From contig JAVBMQ010000008.1 of assembly GCA_031552335.1 (NCBI GenBank), positions 1-64,000 of the forward strand: a stretch of DNA of 64,000 nucleotides. The letters are read 5' to 3'. The notes under the pieces are model-generated. The model did no database searches and was not told where the DNA came from. It was given only the letters and a program-made list of their open reading frames with translations. Below are positions 63,690 to 64,000 of the stretch, one piece after another. The DNA comes from JAISFI01 sp031552335 (GTDB lineage: Bacteria; Bacteroidota; Bacteroidia; Bacteroidales; Azobacteroidaceae). Numbering within the stretch: the stretch's first letter is position 1; every line of letters begins with the position of its first letter. Position numbers and translations under genes: made by a program.

Positions 63690-64000
63690 TCAATCAAATA
63701 CCCTCCTGTATTTATTTCCGTTTATTTGTTTTCTCCCCGGAATACTGAAAAATTCTTTTACAAAACCAATCAAAAATGTGTTAGAGTGGATACTTGTTTT
63801 TATACCACCTACATTGGTATTATAGAGATTGTTCAGATAAGTCAACCGCAAAGTAATCGGTTGCAGGGGCATTTCTATCGTAAAATAATTTTTCATAATG
63901 AACTGATTATGAAAAGAAGCGAAATGTACCAGGTTATCATGATTCCCGAGGGAGATTTCGTAATAGGATTCTCCTTGCTGAGGCGAAAACATACAACCGA
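63690..64000 (-). CDS. C-terminal end of an unidentified protein (partial at right edge)
   Basis: The frame is open from the window edge to the stop at 63690, giving at least 103 residues; an internal ATG at 63992 need not be the start. Alternating polar/aromatic strands (YYEISLGNHDN, FTIEMPLQPITLRLTYLNNL, IKTSIHSNTFLIGF) suggest the last strands of an outer-membrane beta-barrel, but no family is recognised. The stop lies two bases before the S41 ATG, so the two are co-transcribed. Confidence 0.5.
   Translation of the reverse strand, partial: GCMFSPQQGESYYEISLGNHDNLVHFASFHNQFIMKNYFTIEMPLQPITLRLTYLNNLYNTNVGGIKTSIHSNTFLIGFVKEFFSIPGRKQINGNKYRRVFD

Overview
The window comes from an AT-rich member of the Bacteroidota, most likely a Bacteroidales species that has a type IX secretion system (T9SS). 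The evidence is two tandem SusC/SusD pairs, a hybrid two-component sensor, many secreted glycoside hydrolases, several proteins ending in T9SS sorting domains, and TAnnTTTG promoter elements. No rRNA, tRNA, CRISPR array, prophage or intact transposase was seen. Genus cannot be fixed from the sequence alone; a Dysgonomonas/Parabacteroides/Paludibacter-like relative is plausible.

Layout. (1) 1-5.9 kb: an apparently truncated DUF5724/DUF4132-type gene with a small partner, a lipoprotein esterase, a DUF2092/DUF6515 pair, and a YXWXGXW-repeat protein. (2) 6-21.2 kb, minus strand: a T9SS cargo region. It holds a GH128-like glycanase, a 1,417-residue LamG / Asp-box propeller / NodB protein, its shorter paralogue, a 90-residue membrane peptide, a carbohydrate-binding-like protein, a trypsin-fold protease, an InlB-repeat lipoprotein and an S74-chaperone protein. 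(3) 21.4-32.5 kb, minus strand: GH43-like, GH146, hybrid two-component sensor, sialate-O-acetylesterase-like esterase and a second GH43-like enzyme. (4) 32.8-44.9 kb, plus strand: a REC-AraC regulator broken by a stop codon, SusC-SusD-SusC-SusD, and an exported enolase-superfamily enzyme. (5) 45-62 kb: GH27, a GNAT acetyltransferase, a methyltransferase, GH31, GH127, a GH97-metallopeptidase fusion, GH127 and CE12. (6) 62-64 kb: a higBA-like toxin-antitoxin module with a frameshifted toxin, an S41 peptidase, and the end of another gene.

Regions 3-5 read as one large polysaccharide utilisation locus. Three beta-L-arabinofuranosidase-type enzymes (GH127 twice, GH146 once), three likely alpha-galactoside or alpha-xyloside hydrolases (GH27, GH31, GH97), two GH43-like propellers, two esterases and a protease-fused GH97 point to an L-arabinofuranose-rich plant-wall substrate. 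Candidates are hydroxyproline-rich glycoproteins (extensins), arabinan side chains of pectin, or rhamnogalacturonan.

The most interesting non-coding signal is a promoter architecture, TAATTA-N24-TAnnTTTG. In three copies it is extended to TAATTAAACC-N20-TAnnTTTG. It precedes the SusCD operon, the GH146 operon and both T9SS cargo transcription units, which suggests a common activator joining the two export systems. The window also has three families of large intergenic inverted repeats (two copies each) and a pair of terminator hairpins with a conserved loop but different stems.
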